64,000 nucleotides of DNA from the NCBI GenBank assembly GCA_017482005.1, contig JAFUOI010000006.1:66086-130085 (forward strand), read 5' to 3'. This DNA comes from Lachnospiraceae bacterium (GTDB lineage Bacteria > Bacillota_A > Clostridia > Lachnospirales > Lachnospiraceae). The stretch's first letter is position 1, and every line of letters begins with the position of its first letter. Shown one piece after another: positions 17,643 to 26,666 of the stretch. The translations under genes and the position numbers were made by a program. Below the pieces are notes generated by a model. It did not search any database and was not told the DNA's origin. It was given only the letters and a program-made list of their open reading frames with translations.

Positions 17643-18470
17643 TTAATAATCTTCAATATGTATCGTCTTTGCGGACAAAATACCGTATTTAAGAATAGAG
17701 TTAGCAAATGTTTTAAACTTTTCCGCTCCGTCGGAAACAAAAAACTGATAGCGGTTTTCACCTAAGTCCGGTTTTCTGTCCTGCAGGATTCCTTTTTCTT
17801 CCAAAAGAAGCTTCAACTCTCTTGCCGTCTCATACGCCGGATTGACCAACGTTACCTTATCACCGACCACTTTCTGAATTGTATTGCGGATCAGCGGATA
17901 ATGTGTACATCCGAGAATCAGCGTATCAATGTCAATGTCGATAAGCTCAAGCAGGTAGCGCGATGCAATCTCATCCGTAACAGGATCTTCCAAAAGACCT
18001 TCCTCGACAAGAGGAACAAACAGCGGACAGGCTTTTCCCGTCACACTTACCTCCGGTTTAAGCTGCTTGATATATGTAGTATAGATTTCGGAACCAATCG
18101 TTGCACTCGTTGCAATAACCCCGACTTTTCCGTTCTTTGTCACATCCGCCGCAACCTTCGCACCCGGCTTCACAACACCGATCATAGGAATGTCGATTTC
18201 TTTTTCCAGCTCATCAAGTGCATACGCACTGGCTGTATTACAAGCTACCACGATTGTCTTTACATCCTGCGTCTGTAAAAAGTGGGTAATCTGCCTTGAG
18301 AAGCGGGTGACAGTTTCCTTTGACTTACTTCCATAAGGAACTCTTGCCGTATCTCCGAAATATACGATTTTTTCATTGGGTATCTGGCGCATGATCTCAC
18401 GCACCACCGTAAGTCCTCCGAATCCGGAATCAAACACACCGATCGGCGCATCTTTTAAACAATCTGACAT
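17643..18470 (-). CDS. murI: Glutamate racemase
   Basis: 275 residues. It interconverts L- and D-glutamate to supply D-Glu for peptidoglycan stem peptides. The N-terminal PIGVFDSGFGGLTVVREI signature, catalytic Cys77 in VACNTASA and Cys188 in LGCTHYPLI are all present, and the length is normal. The ribosome site GGAG overlaps the stop of the preceding small membrane gene. Cytoplasmic. Confidence 0.96.
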   Translation of the reverse strand: MSDCLKDAPIGVFDSGFGGLTVVREIMRQIPNEKIVYFGDTARVPYGSKSKETVTRFSRQITHFLQTQDVKTIVVACNTASAYALDELEKEIDIPMIGVVKPGAKVAADVTKNGKVGVIATSATIGSEIYTTYIKQLKPEVSVTGKACPLFVPLVEEGLLEDPVTDEIASRYLLELIDIDIDTLILGCTHYPLIRNTIQKVVGDKVTLVNPAYETARELKLLLEEKGILQDRKPDLGENRYQFFVSDGAEKFKTFANSILKYGILSAKTIHIEDY

Positions 18471-18479
18471 AATCTGCTC

Positions 18480-18833
18480 CTAACTGTTTTTCAGACATTC
18501 GTACAGGAAAAAAGTATACTCGATCTCATCCGGTGAATATTCTTCCATCACCCGGATAACATCCTGCTCTTCCGGGATATCTGACGCCGGGGCTTTTTTT
18601 CGTCTTAACACATGACGCAGCCTTTGATCTGTTGCCTGACCTGCCTCTTTATCTGTCACACACCTCGGCATTGTTTCCTGCCTATGGCTGCGCGGCGGCT
18701 GCACAATTTCATATGTCTCCGGCGAAATGCCGCGGGACGGATACAGCACACCAAAGAAAAAAGCTGCTGAAAACATCAGACTCAAAATCCCGTAAACAAA
18801 TGTCTCCATATGTTTCATTAAATATTCTTTCAT
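18480..18833 (-). CDS. Small single-pass membrane protein, unknown
   Basis: 117 residues from the ATG at 18833 (AAGGAG 7 nt upstream). Residues 10-32 form one membrane helix and the rest is a charged cytoplasmic or external tail with an Arg/Lys-rich middle (RLRHVLRRKK) and an acidic end. It sits between gntR and murI in the operon. No recognisable domain. Confidence 0.7.
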   Translation of the reverse strand: MKEYLMKHMETFVYGILSLMFSAAFFFGVLYPSRGISPETYEIVQPPRSHRQETMPRCVTDKEAGQATDQRLRHVLRRKKAPASDIPEEQDVIRVMEEYSPDEIEYTFFLYECLKNS

Positions 18834-18895
18834 GACATAACTCCTTAAACAATGTTCTATCAGAAGTATGCACATGATTTTACATCTTATTCTTT

Positions 18896-19567
18896 CTAGC
18901 TTAAATTCAGATGCTCCATGATTGTATTGAGCTGGTTATTAATATGCTGTTGTATTTCTTTAACCGCCTGCTCTTTGTCACGGGCAGCAATACTTTCGTA
19001 TATCCGTCTGTGCTCCTCAATCAAAAGTGTATGATAAGATGAATCTTTGATATATTCAAAACGATACCGGTACATCTGCTCAGAAAGATTGGAGATCATC
19101 TGTTGAAGCCGTTCATTTCCGGTTGCCCGGATGATTACATCATGAAGCGCTACGTCTGCCTTTGTTATCACAGTCGCATCTTTTGTTGTCGTCATCTTCG
19201 CAAAATAATCACACGCTTCCTTAAGCTCATTAAGACCTTCTTCCGTAATACGCTCGCATGCAAGTTCTGCTCCGAGGGCATCAAGGGCCTGTCTCACCTC
19301 AAGTACGTCCTTTAAGTTTTTTGCAGAAATCTGTGCTACCTCTGCACCGCGGCGCGGAATCATTGTAACAAGTCCTTCCAGCTCCAGTTTACGGATTGCT
19401 TCGCGGATCGGCGTACGACTGACACCCAACCTGTCCGCAAGATGGATTTCCATCAATCTTTCGCCCGGTTTAAGCTCTCCTGTCAGAATCCCCTGCCTGA
19501 GTGTCTTAAAAACAACATCCCGGAGTGGTAAATATTCATCCATGTTCTGCTGCATCATATCTTTCAT
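18896..19567 (-). CDS. GntR-family regulator, FCD (FadR-like) subfamily
   Basis: 223 residues. Winged-helix domain at about 10-75 (LRQGILTGELKPGERLMEIH, then SRTPIREAIRKLELEGLV) followed by an all-helical FCD ligand domain (80-220) with the metal-site Asp/His pattern (ALHDVIIRATGN, then LLIEEHRRIYESI). The ligand is unknown. Its ATG overlaps the ispE stop (ATGA), so translation is coupled. Confidence 0.93.
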   Translation of the reverse strand: MKDMMQQNMDEYLPLRDVVFKTLRQGILTGELKPGERLMEIHLADRLGVSRTPIREAIRKLELEGLVTMIPRRGAEVAQISAKNLKDVLEVRQALDALGAELACERITEEGLNELKEACDYFAKMTTTKDATVITKADVALHDVIIRATGNERLQQMISNLSEQMYRYRFEYIKDSSYHTLLIEEHRRIYESIAARDKEQAVKEIQQHINNQLNTIMEHLNLS

Positions 19568-20439
19568 ACATTTTCTCCATTTTGAAAGTTTGTCACGAAC
19601 AACTGCTTGGCAAGGTTAGCTTCTGCTAACGCGCTGCAGGCTTTATTTGCCGTCTCCTCATCCCGGAAAATGGCAAAGACGCTCGGACCGCTTCCGCTCA
19701 TGAGTGCACCCAGTGCACCGTTATCCATAAGTAACTTTTTAATTTCTTCCACAATCGGATGATCTTCTATTGTCACAAGCTCAAGTACATTTCCAAGCCG
19801 GGCTATGATTCCCTCAAGGTCTTTCTTCTCCAACGCATCAATCATTCCGTCGATATCCGGATGTTCATAGCTTTCTTTTGCATCAAGTTTTTTGTAGACA
19901 ACCGGTGTCGAAACGTAGATATCCGGTTTTGCAACAACCAGATATGCCTGGGGCGGTGACGCAACCGGCGTCAGTTTCTCGCCGATTCCTTCCGAAAGTG
20001 CAGTCCGTCCCAGCACACAATACGGAACATCTGCACCGATGCGGACACTCTCCTTCTGCAGTCTGTTTTTGGTAAGTCCAAGTCCGAGAAGTTCGTTGAC
20101 TCCCAAAAGTGTTGCTGCCGCATCCGTACTTCCCCCTGCCATACCTGCGGCAATGGGAATTCTCTTTTCCAAACGGATCGTTACTCCGCGCTTATCTCCT
20201 GTCAGCTCACGAAGAAGCAAAACTGCCTTGTAGACCAGATTATTCTCATCCGTCGGCAAAATCCCTTCGTTCGTCTCCACAACAATCCTGTCATCCTCTC
20301 TCTCGGAAAATGTGAGCGTATCACAAATTCCTACATTCTGCATAATCATTTTTACCTCATGGTAACCATTGGGTAAAACTCCGGTAACATCCAGACCTAA
20401 ATTGATTTTTGCATATGCATTTCTGGTAATTGTTTTCAT
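19564..20439 (-). CDS. ispE: 4-diphosphocytidyl-2-C-methyl-D-erythritol kinase
   Basis: 291 residues. GHMP kinase of the methylerythritol-phosphate isoprenoid pathway. N-terminal AYAKINLGLDVTGVLPNGYH and the ATP-binding PIAAGMAGGSTDAAATLLG are diagnostic, and MSGSGPSVFAIF is the third GHMP motif. I chose the ATG at 20439 after GGCGGG; the upstream start at 20496 adds 19 residues absent from the family. First gene of the ispE-gntR-murI-DUF1934 operon. Confidence 0.95.
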   Translation of the reverse strand: MKTITRNAYAKINLGLDVTGVLPNGYHEVKMIMQNVGICDTLTFSEREDDRIVVETNEGILPTDENNLVYKAVLLLRELTGDKRGVTIRLEKRIPIAAGMAGGSTDAAATLLGVNELLGLGLTKNRLQKESVRIGADVPYCVLGRTALSEGIGEKLTPVASPPQAYLVVAKPDIYVSTPVVYKKLDAKESYEHPDIDGMIDALEKKDLEGIIARLGNVLELVTIEDHPIVEEIKKLLMDNGALGALMSGSGPSVFAIFRDEETANKACSALAEANLAKQLFVTNFQNGENV

Positions 20440-20499
20440 ATTGTACCCGCCTTGCATTTTGTATACACTGATAAAACTAATATATAACGAATCCATGAA

Positions 20500-20531
20500 A
20501 AAAGCAACCGGGAGTACTTCTCCCGGCGCTC
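20500..20531 (-). terminator. Terminator of the SPOCS/LysM gene
   Basis: CCGGGAG / CTCCCGG stem with a 5-nt loop, followed on the reverse strand by TTGCTTTTTT. Confidence 0.85.
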
Positions 20532-20539
20532 ATCTCTCT

Positions 20540-22096
20540 TTATTCTCTTTCTTTTACAAGCAGTAATTTATCTCCCGGATGAATTTCATCCCCTGTAAGT
20601 GCATTCATTTCTTTAATCCTGCTTACCGGCATAAAGTATTTTTTCCCGATTTGCCAAAGAGTATCCCCTTTGGCAACAACATGCACAACAATACCCGGCT
20701 GTCTTCTGCGCAGTGTTTTATCCGGTTCCGAAATACGGATATCCGTCACCAGTTCTTCCTCAAATTCTTCAAAAAGTATTCCCGCAATATCAAGCGCAAT
20801 TTTTGCCTCCAGCTCCCTTGCATCCTGCATGCTGACAGCTAGTTGCTCTAAGGTAACTCTTATGCCGGAAAGAACATCCTCTCCTGCACCTTTTGCTTCC
20901 AGCAAATATGCGAACGGAACCGTTTGCTCCAAAGAAGAGTACGGTACTTTGTCATCACTTGTCACATACAAGCATTTGATAACAATCACACCCTCTATCT
21001 GTGCGCCCTCCTCTGTTATTGTGCATTCCTCCACATACACGTCTCCTTCACTGTGAATCAGTTGAAGAATCTGAGGGTTGCCTTCGATGTGCAATTTTTC
21101 ATTTAATCTGCACATACCGTTATTGCGCACAAGAATTCTCCGGAAAGTTCCGTTTTTAACATCGGTTTCAACATCTTTTCTTATACCGTACACATCACTC
21201 AATATGGATATATTTTCTTCCTCGTACAGCTTAATGCAAAGATCAAGTACAAGTTCCATCGAGAAGCCTCTTTCTTCTCCGTCAAAATCCGGTCGCACCT
21301 CAAAATCTCTGCCCGAAATATTATATTTAATGTCCGGAATCATCATTTCCCGGCTTCCCTGACAATCTATATCCCCCGAAAACGGGATCATTGTCTCATA
21401 ATACTGTACATTATCATCTTCCTGTGTGCTTTCATACATTATAAAAACAGAAAGTTCTCCGCTCAAACCGATCCTGTCATCCAGCGGCTTAAAATCAATG
21501 GACGCTATCTTTACGCTCTGCCAGATCAGCCGGAAAATATTCGGCATATGGGCCGGAAGTTCCAGTTCCTGTCTTATCCTGTGGATATCACGTTTACAGA
21601 TAGCCAGACGGGCAATCTCCATTTGTTTTAAATGATATTCGATATGGTCTGCCTCCGTCAGATCACAGGCCGCTTCCTCATCGTACAGCATCTCTGATTG
21701 TAAGCAGAAGGTAACCACACTTCTTGCACTGAGTTTTCTTGAGTTAATGACGCTGATAGAAAGATCTTCTATCTTCCAATTGACATCCACTGTGTCTCCC
21801 GGCTGTGCTCCTTCCACATAAACCGTCTCTTCAAAAGGAATCTTACCGTCTATGCGTGCAAGTTTTTCATCATCGTCTTCCGTCAGATAAAGAATACAAA
21901 CTTCGAGTGTACCTTTTAGTCCGACATGATCCTTTGTAACTTTCGTGTCGGAAACAACTACATTCCCTTCCCTGAAAATAATCCGGTTCAGGTCGGGACT
22001 TATCTCAGGCAGATTGATATCTTCCTCCAGGCTGACCTGGCTGACCGCTTTACATTTTATCCTGTCCATATGTATGTTATTGCGAATGATATTCAT
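20540..22096 (-). CDS. SPOCS (DUF3794) and LysM domain protein, spore-envelope type
   Basis: 518 residues from the ATG at 22096, which has an ideal GGGAGG site; the longer start at 22138 lacks one. Three SPOCS/DUF3794 beta-modules are visible (first near 25-145, second near 165-290, third near 330-450, each with GLKGTLEV- or IGLSGELSV-like strands). The last about 47 residues are a LysM peptidoglycan-binding domain (VHVVAKGDTLWQIGKKYF). SPOCS proteins occur in spore coat/exosporium assembly of clostridia (family knowledge). A CATATAGTA at 22129-22121 on the reverse strand resembles a mother-cell sigma-E/K -10 box, weak evidence for sporulation expression. Monocistronic. Confidence 0.9.
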   Translation of the reverse strand: MNIIRNNIHMDRIKCKAVSQVSLEEDINLPEISPDLNRIIFREGNVVVSDTKVTKDHVGLKGTLEVCILYLTEDDDEKLARIDGKIPFEETVYVEGAQPGDTVDVNWKIEDLSISVINSRKLSARSVVTFCLQSEMLYDEEAACDLTEADHIEYHLKQMEIARLAICKRDIHRIRQELELPAHMPNIFRLIWQSVKIASIDFKPLDDRIGLSGELSVFIMYESTQEDDNVQYYETMIPFSGDIDCQGSREMMIPDIKYNISGRDFEVRPDFDGEERGFSMELVLDLCIKLYEEENISILSDVYGIRKDVETDVKNGTFRRILVRNNGMCRLNEKLHIEGNPQILQLIHSEGDVYVEECTITEEGAQIEGVIVIKCLYVTSDDKVPYSSLEQTVPFAYLLEAKGAGEDVLSGIRVTLEQLAVSMQDARELEAKIALDIAGILFEEFEEELVTDIRISEPDKTLRRRQPGIVVHVVAKGDTLWQIGKKYFMPVSRIKEMNALTGDEIHPGDKLLLVKERE

Positions 22097-22169
22097 ATAT
22101 AACCTCCCAAATTCTTGATATACTATATGCTCCGCCACAGACAGATAGACCTGAATTTGGGAATAATTA

Positions 22170-22208
22170 AAACAGGCAGGAAAAAATCTGTTATTCTTCC
22201 TGCCTGCT
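22170..22208 (-). terminator. Terminator of the pyr operon
   Basis: CAGGCAGGAA / TTCCTGCCTG (10-bp stem, 14-nt loop) followed by TTTTAATTATT on the reverse strand, just past the pyrD stop. Confidence 0.8.
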
Positions 22209-22229
22209 CATGTACATACAATGATTTTT

Positions 22230-23132
22230 CTACTTAACGCATCCTATAATACTGTTGATATCATCAATGCCTTTCTCCTTCATGAAAGCCTCGATTCCTT
22301 CAACCGTCTCAACCGTCGCATACGGATTCACAAAATTCATCGCACCGATGGAAACAGCTGTCGCGCCTGCCATCATAAACTCAATAGCATCCTCCGCATT
22401 GGCGATACCTCCCATTCCTATAATCGGAATGTTGACTGCGTTCGCCACCTGATACACCATGCGTACCGCAACCGGCTTGATTGCAGGACCGCTCATTCCT
22501 CCCGTCTTGTTTGCAAGAGCAAAGGCACGTTTGTGAATATCAATCTTCATACCCGTAATCGTGTTAATCAGGGAAAGTGCATCTGCACCGGCTGCCTCCG
22601 CAGCTTTCGCCATCTCTGTAATGTCCGTCACATTCGGACTGAGTTTCATAATAACCGGCTGTTTTGCTTTCTTTTTAATCTCTGTTGTAATCTCGGAAAG
22701 CGCCTTCGCATTCTGTCCAAAGGCAATTGCCCCTTCTTTGACATTCGGACAGGAAACATTGATTTCAAGCATGTCCACCGCCTCATCGGAAAGCCGCTCC
22801 ACAACCTCAACATAATCCTCAATGCTTTTACCGCAAACATTGACAATGACCTTTGTGTCATAGTTTTTAAGAAAAGCAAGGTCTCTCTCAACAAATACTT
22901 CAATGCCCGGATTCTGCAGTCCTATCGCATTGAGCATTCCACCGTAGGTCTCTGCCACGCGCGGTGTCGGATTACCCGGCCACGGAACGTTGGCAACACC
23001 TTTGGTGACAACTGCGCCGAGTTTATTTAAATCAACAAATTCACCGTATTCCATACCTGAGCCGAAGGTTCCGGAAGCTGTCATGACCGGATTTTTGAAT
23101 TCGACTCCTGCAATCGTAACTTTCGTATTCAT
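22230..23132 (-). CDS. pyrD: Dihydroorotate dehydrogenase, catalytic subunit (class 1B)
   Basis: 300 residues. FMN enzyme oxidising dihydroorotate to orotate in pyrimidine synthesis. FKNPVMTASGTFGSG at the N-terminus, NAIGLQNPG, and catalytic Cys128 in NVSCPN (class 1B uses Cys) are visible, with the C-terminal GMGGI phosphate site. It overlaps pyrK by one base (TGATG), the usual PyrDK arrangement that forms the NAD-linked heterotetramer. Confidence 0.96.
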   Translation of the reverse strand: MNTKVTIAGVEFKNPVMTASGTFGSGMEYGEFVDLNKLGAVVTKGVANVPWPGNPTPRVAETYGGMLNAIGLQNPGIEVFVERDLAFLKNYDTKVIVNVCGKSIEDYVEVVERLSDEAVDMLEINVSCPNVKEGAIAFGQNAKALSEITTEIKKKAKQPVIMKLSPNVTDITEMAKAAEAAGADALSLINTITGMKIDIHKRAFALANKTGGMSGPAIKPVAVRMVYQVANAVNIPIIGMGGIANAEDAIEFMMAGATAVSIGAMNFVNPYATVETVEGIEAFMKEKGIDDINSIIGCVK

Positions 23133-23923
23133 CAGATCATTACCTCCTTTGCATCATAGACCGGTCCGTCGGTACAGATTCTTGCATTCTTTACATGAGA
23201 ATGGTGATCCACTTCTTTGGTTGTGCACACACAACCAAGACATGCACCTACTCCGCAGGCCATTCTCTCTTCCAGGGAAATATACGCTTCCATCTGGTTA
23301 GCCTCTGCAAACTGCTTAATCGCACGAAGCATCGGCATAGGACCGCAGGCAAAAATGATATCGCCCTTCAAATCATTATCCTCAATGGCATTCATAACGG
23401 TACCTTTGCTTCCGCTGCTTCCATCCTCCGTCGCCGCATATAAATCAGCATATGGCTTGAAATCCTCATAGAGGAACAGTTCGTTGCGGTAACCGAGAAT
23501 CGCGCTGATACTCTGCGCACCGTCTTTGCGTTCAGAAAGTTCCTTTGCAAGCTGAAGCATCGGAGGAATACCGATTCCGCCACCCATGAGGAATACCCTC
23601 TTTCCGTCTGCTTTTTCCAGCGGGAAACCATTTCCCAGTGTTCCGAGAATAGTAATATTCTCTCCTGTATGATACTTTGAAAACTCCGTTGTTCCTGAGC
23701 CTGCAACACGGTATACGATGCGGAGCATCGTCTTCTCTTCATTTACTTCACAAATACTGATCGGTCTCGGAAGGAGCGTTGCCTGATTCTTTGGGTACAC
23801 ACTGATAAACTGACCCGGCTTCGCATCCTTTGCAAGATCTGTCTCGATCCACATATCATAAATTCCGGCTGCGATTTCGTCCTGACGGAACACTCTCGCA
23901 ATCACTTTTTTCTTCTGTGCCAT
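23132..23923 (-). CDS. pyrK: Dihydroorotate dehydrogenase electron-transfer subunit
   Basis: 263 residues from the ATG at 23923 (AAAGGA 9 nt upstream; an ATG at 23947 has no ribosome site). The ferredoxin-reductase fold has the FAD motif LLPRPISI and the NAD motif FLMGGGIGIPP. The 2Fe-2S Cys set is near the C-terminus: Cys223, Cys228, Cys231 and Cys250. It passes electrons from PyrD to NAD+. Confidence 0.96.
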   Translation of the reverse strand: MAQKKKVIARVFRQDEIAAGIYDMWIETDLAKDAKPGQFISVYPKNQATLLPRPISICEVNEEKTMLRIVYRVAGSGTTEFSKYHTGENITILGTLGNGFPLEKADGKRVFLMGGGIGIPPMLQLAKELSERKDGAQSISAILGYRNELFLYEDFKPYADLYAATEDGSSGSKGTVMNAIEDNDLKGDIIFACGPMPMLRAIKQFAEANQMEAYISLEERMACGVGACLGCVCTTKEVDHHSHVKNARICTDGPVYDAKEVMI

Positions 23924-23992
23924 ACTTGATTCCTTTCTGTCTTTCATTTTTTTGATTTTAGTCTCTCATTTAAATTACATCTCTTTAACAGA

Positions 23993-25285
23993 TTACTTTG
24001 TGTTTTCATATGCAATCTCGCCCTTGCAGATTGTCATATCAATCGTACCATAAAATGTCTGTCCGAGGAAAGGAGAATTCGACGAACGCGACACGAAATA
24101 ATCAAAAGTTACCTGCTGCTCATCATCAAACACAATAAAATCCGCATCTGCCCCCTCTTCTATCACGCCATATGGCAGATGATACATTTGGGCCGGCGCA
24201 TAGCTCATACGCTCAAATAATTGCACAAGTGTCAGATGTCCCGGCTTTACAAGATGCGTTACTGCCAGCGCAAAGGCTGTCTCCAAACCGATAATTCCGC
24301 TCGGTGCTTCTGTTATCTCACGGGATTTTTCCTCCGCACTGTGAGGTGCATGATCTGTCGCTATAAGATCGATGGTTCCGTCTTTAAGGCCCTCAATCAC
24401 AGCCTGCCTGTCTGCTTCTTCTCTCAGCGGCGGATTCATTTTGGCCAGTGTTCCATGCTCTATGGCTGCTTCTTCCGTAAGTGTAAAGTGATGCGGCGTT
24501 GCCTCTGCATGAATATTACTTTGTGAAAGCTGTGCAGCTTTCTGCTTAGCCTTGCGGACCAGTTCCACACTTTCCTTTGCACTGATATGCTGCACGTTAA
24601 AAATCGCACCCGTGGAAAGGGCAAGCTCCAAATCTCTCTTTACCAGGCTGATCTCTGCCATACGATCGGATCCTCCGATCCCAAAGTACTCCGACGCTTT
24701 TCCGCGGTTAATTCCGTTGTTTTCAATATAAGCCGGATCTTCCTCGTGAAAACTCAATGGTACATCAAGTTTCACCGCCTCTTCCATCGCCTTGCGCACA
24801 AGATCTTCCGACATAATCGGAATTCCGTCATCCGTAAATCCCACTGCGCCTGTCTTATAAAGTGCAGACATATCCGTCATCTTTTCTCCCTTTAATGACT
24901 CCGTTATACTTGCACATGTATGCACATGAATTGCGGTTTTTTCTCCCTTTTCCAGAACATATTTGAGCGTCTCTGTATTGTCAACGGAAGGCTTTGTGTT
25001 AGCCATGAGCACCACAGCCGTATAACCACCCTTTGCAGCCGCCCCGGCTCCTGTCTCAATATCTTCTTTATAGGTAAATCCCGGATCGCGGAAATGCACA
25101 TGTACATCCACAAGCCCCGGACCGATCTTCCGGCCGGCTGCATCAATAATCTGTGCCCCGTCGTAATCCGCAGGATTAATATGCTCTGCAATCTTTTCGA
25201 TTTTGCCGTCACGGATTAAAATATCTCCCTGATACATTATCCCCTTCTTTGGGTCAACAATCATTCCACCCTGAATCAGTTTCAT
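23993..25285 (-). CDS. pyrC: Dihydroorotase (class I)
   Basis: 430 residues from the ATG at 25285, with GAGGAGG 7 nt upstream; a start at 25357 would add residues foreign to the family. Zinc amidohydrolase closing carbamoyl-aspartate to dihydroorotate. Metal ligands lie in DVHVHFRDPG, a lysine/Asp segment GFTDDGIP, and LIATDHAPHS. The C-terminal ANTK-like end closes the barrel. First pyr gene of the operon, 69 nt before pyrK. Confidence 0.96.
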   Translation of the reverse strand: MKLIQGGMIVDPKKGIMYQGDILIRDGKIEKIAEHINPADYDGAQIIDAAGRKIGPGLVDVHVHFRDPGFTYKEDIETGAGAAAKGGYTAVVLMANTKPSVDNTETLKYVLEKGEKTAIHVHTCASITESLKGEKMTDMSALYKTGAVGFTDDGIPIMSEDLVRKAMEEAVKLDVPLSFHEEDPAYIENNGINRGKASEYFGIGGSDRMAEISLVKRDLELALSTGAIFNVQHISAKESVELVRKAKQKAAQLSQSNIHAEATPHHFTLTEEAAIEHGTLAKMNPPLREEADRQAVIEGLKDGTIDLIATDHAPHSAEEKSREITEAPSGIIGLETAFALAVTHLVKPGHLTLVQLFERMSYAPAQMYHLPYGVIEEGADADFIVFDDEQQVTFDYFVSRSSNSPFLGQTFYGTIDMTICKGEIAYENTK

Positions 25286-25343
25286 GCGGAGTTCCTCCTC
25301 GTATATTTTATCTTTTTTCTGTCTTTTATCATACACCACTTTG

Positions 25344-25760
25344 TCAGTCAAAGACAACTGTCATATCCTGATATTCTGTTTTTATAACAATATAAGGTGT
25401 TGTCTCCCGTGCGGTTTTTAATTCCGCCTGAGAAGGACCAATCAAAGTTGTTGAAAAAAAGATTGCATTTGTTGTACGGTATACATCTTCTACCTGTATA
25501 CTGTAGCCTCCCGTCGGACGCGTTCCGTATCCCTGGCATATATAAAGATAATCTCCGTCCTGATACGTCATTTTAAACGACTGTTGTTTCTTTCCGTCAA
25601 TCAGTACTTTGAGTTCTTCCGGCAGACGGTCTTCGCTGGTCACGGTATATTCAATATCTGTGATCTTCTGCTCATCCAATTTATCAGTTTTACATCCGGC
25701 CAAAAGCAATGTAAGCATAAGCAAACCGAGTCCCATGAGCTTTGTTGTTTTTTGTCTCAA
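25344..25760 (-). CDS. PrcB-like lipoprotein
   Basis: 138 residues starting at a TTG (25760) that has GGAG 7-8 nt upstream. Lipoprotein signal with lipobox Leu-Ala-Gly-Cys (Cys22). The mature part has the PrcB C-terminal domain pattern (GYGTRPTGGYSIQVEDVY, then VIKTE), named for a Treponema protease-complex subunit. It is 58 nt before pyrC and on the same strand, so it may share a transcript, with no evident metabolic link. Confidence 0.85.
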   Translation of the reverse strand: MRQKTTKLMGLGLLMLTLLLAGCKTDKLDEQKITDIEYTVTSEDRLPEELKVLIDGKKQQSFKMTYQDGDYLYICQGYGTRPTGGYSIQVEDVYRTTNAIFFSTTLIGPSQAELKTARETTPYIVIKTEYQDMTVVFD

Positions 25761-25846
25761 TTTCGCACTCCATAGAATTATTCTTTATATTGTATGGGAC
25801 TATTGCGCAAACTATGACGGAGAGTGGGCCGAGCGCTGAAAAGAAG

Positions 25847-25875
25847 TTGTTATTTTCCTGTATTTGAGATATAAT
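25847..25875 (+). promoter_or_regulatory. Promoter of plsC
   Basis: TTGTTA and TATAAT, 17-bp spacing, 35 nt before the start codon. Confidence 0.65.
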
Positions 25876-25910
25876 ATGTTCTGTTTATATGTATAGAAAG
25901 GGTGAATTTC

Positions 25911-26645
25911 ATGTTACGTTTTTTGATCATCATTACTTTTTTGATCACTTTTCTCATTCTTACGATTCCGGTCATGATTGTGGAATGGATTATCAATAAG
26001 TTTAATCCGCGGCTGCGGCGCAAAACTTCAAATGCTATTGTCAAATGGGGACTGAGTTTCTGTTTATTTCTTGCAGGAACTAAAGTTACAACAATCGGTC
26101 TTGAAAACATTCCGAAAGATCAAGCGGTACTTTATGTGGGCAATCACAGAAGTTACTTTGATATTCTTCTTCTCGCCAAGTACGTTCCGGGACCGCTCAG
26201 TTTCCTTGCCAAGAAAGAGATGCTCCGCTACCCGCTGCTATGTCATTGGATGATGCTCATCGACAGCACCTTTATCGACCGCAGTGATATCAAACAGGGA
26301 CTTAAAGTTATTTTAAAGAATATCGAACTTCTCAAAGAGGGGGTTTCCGTTTCCGTATTTCCGGAAGGAACACGCAACAAGACAGAGGATATCCTTCTTC
26401 CGTTCCACGACGGAAGCTTTAAAATGGCAGAGAAATCCAAATGTCCGATTGTCATTGTCACCTATAACAATACAAGAAATATTTTTGAAGCACATATGCC
26501 ACGGGTAGAAAAACAGCATATCATCATGGAGTTTTCAAAACCATTTTATATGGCAGATCTCTCTCCGGAAGACAGACGTCATATCGGCAAATATGTCGGC
26601 AACATTCTGATTGAAACTCATGAAAAAAATAAGGAATTGGTTTAG
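25911..26645 (+). CDS. plsC: 1-acyl-sn-glycerol-3-phosphate acyltransferase
   Basis: 244 residues from the ATG at 25911 (GAAAGG 9 nt upstream; a GTG at 25902 is in frame but badly spaced). It adds the second acyl chain in phosphatidic acid synthesis. One or two N-terminal membrane helices (1-25, 45-60). Catalytic NHRSYFD motif and the substrate-binding FPEGTRN are intact. Monocistronic; its last codons lie in the shared terminator with murF. Confidence 0.93.
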   Translation: MLRFLIIITFLITFLILTIPVMIVEWIINKFNPRLRRKTSNAIVKWGLSFCLFLAGTKVTTIGLENIPKDQAVLYVGNHRSYFDILLLAKYVPGPLSFLAKKEMLRYPLLCHWMMLIDSTFIDRSDIKQGLKVILKNIELLKEGVSVSVFPEGTRNKTEDILLPFHDGSFKMAEKSKCPIVIVTYNNTRNIFEAHMPRVEKQHIIMEFSKPFYMADLSPEDRRHIGKYVGNILIETHEKNKELV

Positions 26646-26666
26646 CATTCACTAAACCAATTCCTT
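26631..26666. terminator. Bidirectional terminator built from the 3' ends of plsC and murF
   Basis: A perfect 15-bp stem (AAGGAATTGGTTTAG and its complement) with a 6-nt loop. Each arm encodes Lys-Glu-Leu-Val-stop, so both proteins end in KELV and both stop codons lie in the stem. Flanked by A/T-rich runs on each side. Confidence 0.85.

Noticed and set aside
22221..23030. Forward open frame of 269 codons
   Set aside because: Shadow of pyrD on the other strand; pyrD is unmistakable.
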